This document shows positions 61,939 to 64,000 of a DNA stretch of 64,000 nucleotides, in pieces. Source of the DNA: Sphingobacterium corticibacter (GTDB taxonomy: Bacteria > Bacteroidota > Bacteroidia > Sphingobacteriales > Sphingobacteriaceae). How positions within the stretch are numbered: the stretch's first letter is position 1; each line of letters starts with the position of its first letter. The DNA is taken from NCBI RefSeq assembly GCF_003076635.1, contig NZ_QDKG01000004.1, forward strand, positions 62,001 through 126,000, read 5' to 3'. Below the pieces are notes generated by a model. That model searched no databases. It saw only the letters and a program-made list of their open reading frames with translations, and had not been told where the DNA came from. The position numbers and the translations under genes are program-made.

Positions 61939-63210
61939 TTATTTGTACAATGGAAATTGACCCATCAATTCTACTACTTTACCGTGAATAGCAGCTAATT
62001 GTGTATCATTTCCAGCATTTACTAATGCCTCGTCGATCAATTCACCAATCTGAACAATTTCTTGCTCTTTGATACCGCGAGTTGTGATCGCTGCTGTTCC
62101 AAAACGCACGCCTGAGGTAACGAATGGAGAACGCGTATCAAAAGGAACCATATTCTTATTGGTGGTGATACCCGCTTTGCCCAATACTGCTTCGGCTTCT
62201 TTACCAGAGATATCTTTGTTACGAAGGTCCACCAACATCAAGTGATTGTCTGTACCGCCAGAAATGATGTGATAATCTTTCTCTACGAAGAATTTGGCCA
62301 AGGCAGCGGCATTTTTCTTCACCTGCACGATATAATCCATGTATGAGTCGCTCAATGCTTCGCCGTAGGCAATTGCTTTAGCTGCGATCGTGTGCTCCAA
62401 TGGACCACCTTGTGTACCTGGGAATACTGCAAGATCTAATAATTGTGTAATCGTACGAACATCGCCTTTAGGTCCTTTGATTCCCCAAGGATTTTCAAAA
62501 TCTTGTCCAACCATGATCATACCGCCACGTGGCCCGCGCAATGTTTTGTGCGTTGTCGTGGTTACGATGTGACAGTGTGGAAGTGGATCGGTCAATAAAC
62601 CGCGCGCGATCAATCCAGCTGGATGCGAGATGTCGGCTACCACTAAAGCGCCCACTTCATCCGCTACTTTGCGAATACGTGCATAATCCCAATCGCGTGA
62701 GTACGAAGACGCACCACAGATAATTACTTTTGGTTTCTCGCGGCGCGCTGTTTCCTCCAATTGATCGTAATCGATCAACCCTGTTTCTTTTACGACACCA
62801 TAGAAATGTGGCTCATACAATTTACCTGAAAAGTTTACTGGAGAACCATGTGTCAAGTGACCACCATGAGAAAGGTCAAAACCTAAGATCTTATCACCCG
62901 GCTTAAGGATCGCTAAAAAGACAGCAGCATTTGCTTGCGCTCCAGAGTGAGGTTGAACGTTCACCCATTGTGCACCGAAAAGTTGCTTAGCACGATCAAT
63001 AGCGATATCTTCAATCTGGTCAACCACTTCACAGCCACCATAATAACGTTTTCCCGGTAAGCCTTCTGCGTATTTGTTCGTTAAAACGGAACCAGCAGCT
63101 TCCATCACCTGCTTGCTGACAAAGTTTTCTGAGGCAATTAATTCAATACCCTCCTCTTGACGTTTTAGCTCCTCCGCTATCAGATTAAATATAGCCTGAT
63201 CTCTTTCCAT
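61939..63210 (-). CDS. glyA: Serine hydroxymethyltransferase
   Basis: The 423-residue PLP enzyme converts serine and tetrahydrofolate to glycine and 5,10-methylene-THF. It has [35 protein letters not shown], the PLP-Lys in [14 protein letters not shown], and [13 protein letters not shown]. The gene is monocistronic with its own promoter and terminator. Confidence 0.98.
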   Translation of the reverse strand: MERDQAIFNLIAEELKRQEEGIELIASENFVSKQVMEAAGSVLTNKYAEGLPGKRYYGGCEVVDQIEDIAIDRAKQLFGAQWVNVQPHSGAQANAAVFLAILKPGDKILGFDLSHGGHLTHGSPVNFSGKLYEPHFYGVVKETGLIDYDQLEETARREKPKVIICGASSYSRDWDYARIRKVADEVGALVVADISHPAGLIARGLLTDPLPHCHIVTTTTHKTLRGPRGGMIMVGQDFENPWGIKGPKGDVRTITQLLDLAVFPGTQGGPLEHTIAAKAIAYGEALSDSYMDYIVQVKKNAAALAKFFVEKDYHIISGGTDNHLMLVDLRNKDISGKEAEAVLGKAGITTNKNMVPFDTRSPFVTSGVRFGTAAITTRGIKEQEIVQIGELIDEALVNAGNDTQLAAIHGKVVELMGQFPLYK

Positions 63211-63256
63211 ATTGTATGTAAATTTTAGTAGATTTTACTCTTTTAATAATTGTGAG

Positions 63257-63264
63257 CAAATATA
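63257..63264 (-). promoter_or_regulatory. -7 element of the glyA promoter
   Basis: TATATTTG followed by C on the minus strand, 46 nt before the glyA start. No clear -33 TTG. Confidence 0.6.
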
Positions 63265-63393
63265 CTTCTTATTTAAGAACTTATCTAAAATCTAGTGCTA
63301 TTTTAATGATCTAATCAATGCAGGCACGATATCTTTGAAATGTAGCCCTATTGTCAAAAACATAGCATCCAAAATATTGTATTAAAAAATGTG

Positions 63394-63401
63394 TATTTTT
63401 G
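63394..63401 (+). promoter_or_regulatory. -7 element of the HesB/IscA promoter
   Basis: TATTTTTG 30 nt before the start. A TTG 14 nt upstream is too near for an ideal -33 element. Confidence 0.45.
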
Positions 63402-63431
63402 TTAAGGATTAAAGATTAAAAGGTAAGGATT

Positions 63432-63785
63432 ATGAGTACAGAAAGTATAGTAGCTCCGGCACCTCTTACGTTGACGGAAGGAGCTATAAAAGAATTACGA
63501 AAACTGATCGATCAGCAAGAGATTAGTCCTGATTTTGGTTTGCGCGTAGGTGTAGAAGGCGGCGGATGCTCGGGCATGAGCTACCTTTTGGGCTTCGACC
63601 AAAAAAAGGAAGGCGATAGCGAATACAATATTGAAGGCATCCGTATTTTTATGAACAAAGGACATGGATTGTACCTTGCTGGTATGGAAGTAGACTTTAA
63701 GAACGGATTGGATGCCAGAGGATTCACTTTCAACAACCCGAATGCTTCGAGCACCTGTGGTTGCGGAAGTTCATTCTCCGCTTAG
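63432..63785 (+). CDS. HesB/IscA family iron-sulfur cluster assembly protein
   Basis: The 117-residue A-type carrier has the three conserved cysteines, one in GGGCSGMSYLL and the pair in STCGCGSSF at the C-terminus, which hold or transfer an iron-sulfur cluster. The strand pattern FGLRVGVEGGGCSGM fits ErpA/SufA/IscA. Which subtype it is cannot be told. No suf or isc genes are adjacent inside the window. Confidence 0.93.
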   Translation: MSTESIVAPAPLTLTEGAIKELRKLIDQQEISPDFGLRVGVEGGGCSGMSYLLGFDQKKEGDSEYNIEGIRIFMNKGHGLYLAGMEVDFKNGLDARGFTFNNPNASSTCGCGSSFSA

Positions 63786-63840
63786 TACTTTCTTAGCGCA
63801 TCCTATTTGATATACCACTCTTTGGAGTGAACTAGCAATT

Positions 63841-63886
63841 AAAGGCGTTTATTCTACCTGCTTAAGGGAAGAATAAATGCCTTTTT
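63841..63886 (+). terminator. Terminator after the HesB/IscA gene
   Basis: A 15-bp stem (63841-63855 with 63870-63884) with one G-T pair and a T-run. The last bases to 64000 hold short open minus-strand frames, but I could not identify any gene there. Confidence 0.7.
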
Positions 63887-64000
63887 CAATCAGGGTATTT
63901 ATATAAAGCTCGTCTCAAATTCGTGCGTAATATTCAACATCTGTTCGAACAAGACGCTCCATGATATAAATTCTCTTTTTCTCTCTCAAAACAACGTTCG

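Noticed and set aside
63887..64000. Three short minus-strand frames open towards the right edge
   Set aside because: All are under 30 codons within the window and contradict each other; no homology can be seen.
1..64000. CRISPR arrays, insertion sequences, prophage or defence islands
   Set aside because: No repeat-spacer pattern, transposase, integrase, phage or restriction gene was seen anywhere in the window.

Overview
The window is chromosomal DNA from a member of the Bacteroidota, most likely the Sphingobacteriaceae (Sphingobacterium or Pedobacter type). Three things point there. Many genes are preceded by the Bacteroidota promoter pair, a -33 TTTG/TTG and a -7 TAnnTTTG, while Shine-Dalgarno sequences are mostly absent. 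There are DUF2723 membrane proteins, a bacillithiol gene and Bacteroidota-style SRP RNA. The L32 protein and the tRNA-guanine transglycosylase both lack their zinc cysteines. The content is overwhelmingly core-genome. I see no prophage, insertion sequence, CRISPR array, defence island or rRNA operon.

Layout. 1-2014: 5' part of a DUF2723 membrane protein running off the left edge. 2275-2345: tRNA-Gln(TTG). 2500-4865: prs, L25 and pth, each with its own terminator. 4905-9612: an S9 peptidase, an orphan lipoprotein and an acyltransferase. 9885-15300: an MFS transporter converging on the operon der-cysS-NTF2-like-ispF. 15410-18555: tgt-lptG-EamA operon. 18673-22139: LEA-like lipoprotein, glycosyltransferase-rsmG, two small unknowns. 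22274-27554: dprA, an SRP RNA gene (23479-23575), accD, a MerR regulator, a phosphoesterase, trmN and an unknown outer-membrane-type protein. 27639-32882: mutS divergent from nth, then recA and queH. 32949-37689: fatty-acid cluster yceD-rpmF-plsX-fabH-accB-accC. 37777-40733: tatC-rpiB-M28 peptidase. 40811-49225: secreted hydrolases (GH20, cyclophilin, subtilase, prolyl oligopeptidase). 49328-52263: luxS-mtnN, small unknowns and arfB. 52428-56822: bshA, pyrH-frr, a Tat-exported isomerase-like lipoprotein and a zinc peptidase. 56920-63785: ffh, nuoAB-purKE, an ECF sigma factor, glyA and a HesB/IscA protein.

How the genes fit together. The window holds both halves of the bacterial SRP (SRP RNA and Ffh). 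It holds accB, accC and accD of acetyl-CoA carboxylase with plsX and fabH, two queuosine genes (queH, tgt), the methyl-cycle pair luxS-mtnN, several translation factors (pth, arfB, frr, rsmG, cysS, der, L25, L32) and DNA maintenance genes (mutS, nth, recA, dprA).

The most interesting signals are not a new multi-gene system. They are promoter boxes so close to start codons that the mRNAs should be leaderless (glycosyltransferase, nth, queH, nuoA); a luxS 5'-leader hairpin whose G-U pair exists only in the luxS transcript; a possible leader peptide upstream of bshA; terminators that overlap the coding ends of convergent genes; loss of zinc ligands in Tgt and L32; and a nuoAB pair cut off from the rest of complex I and followed by purKE.
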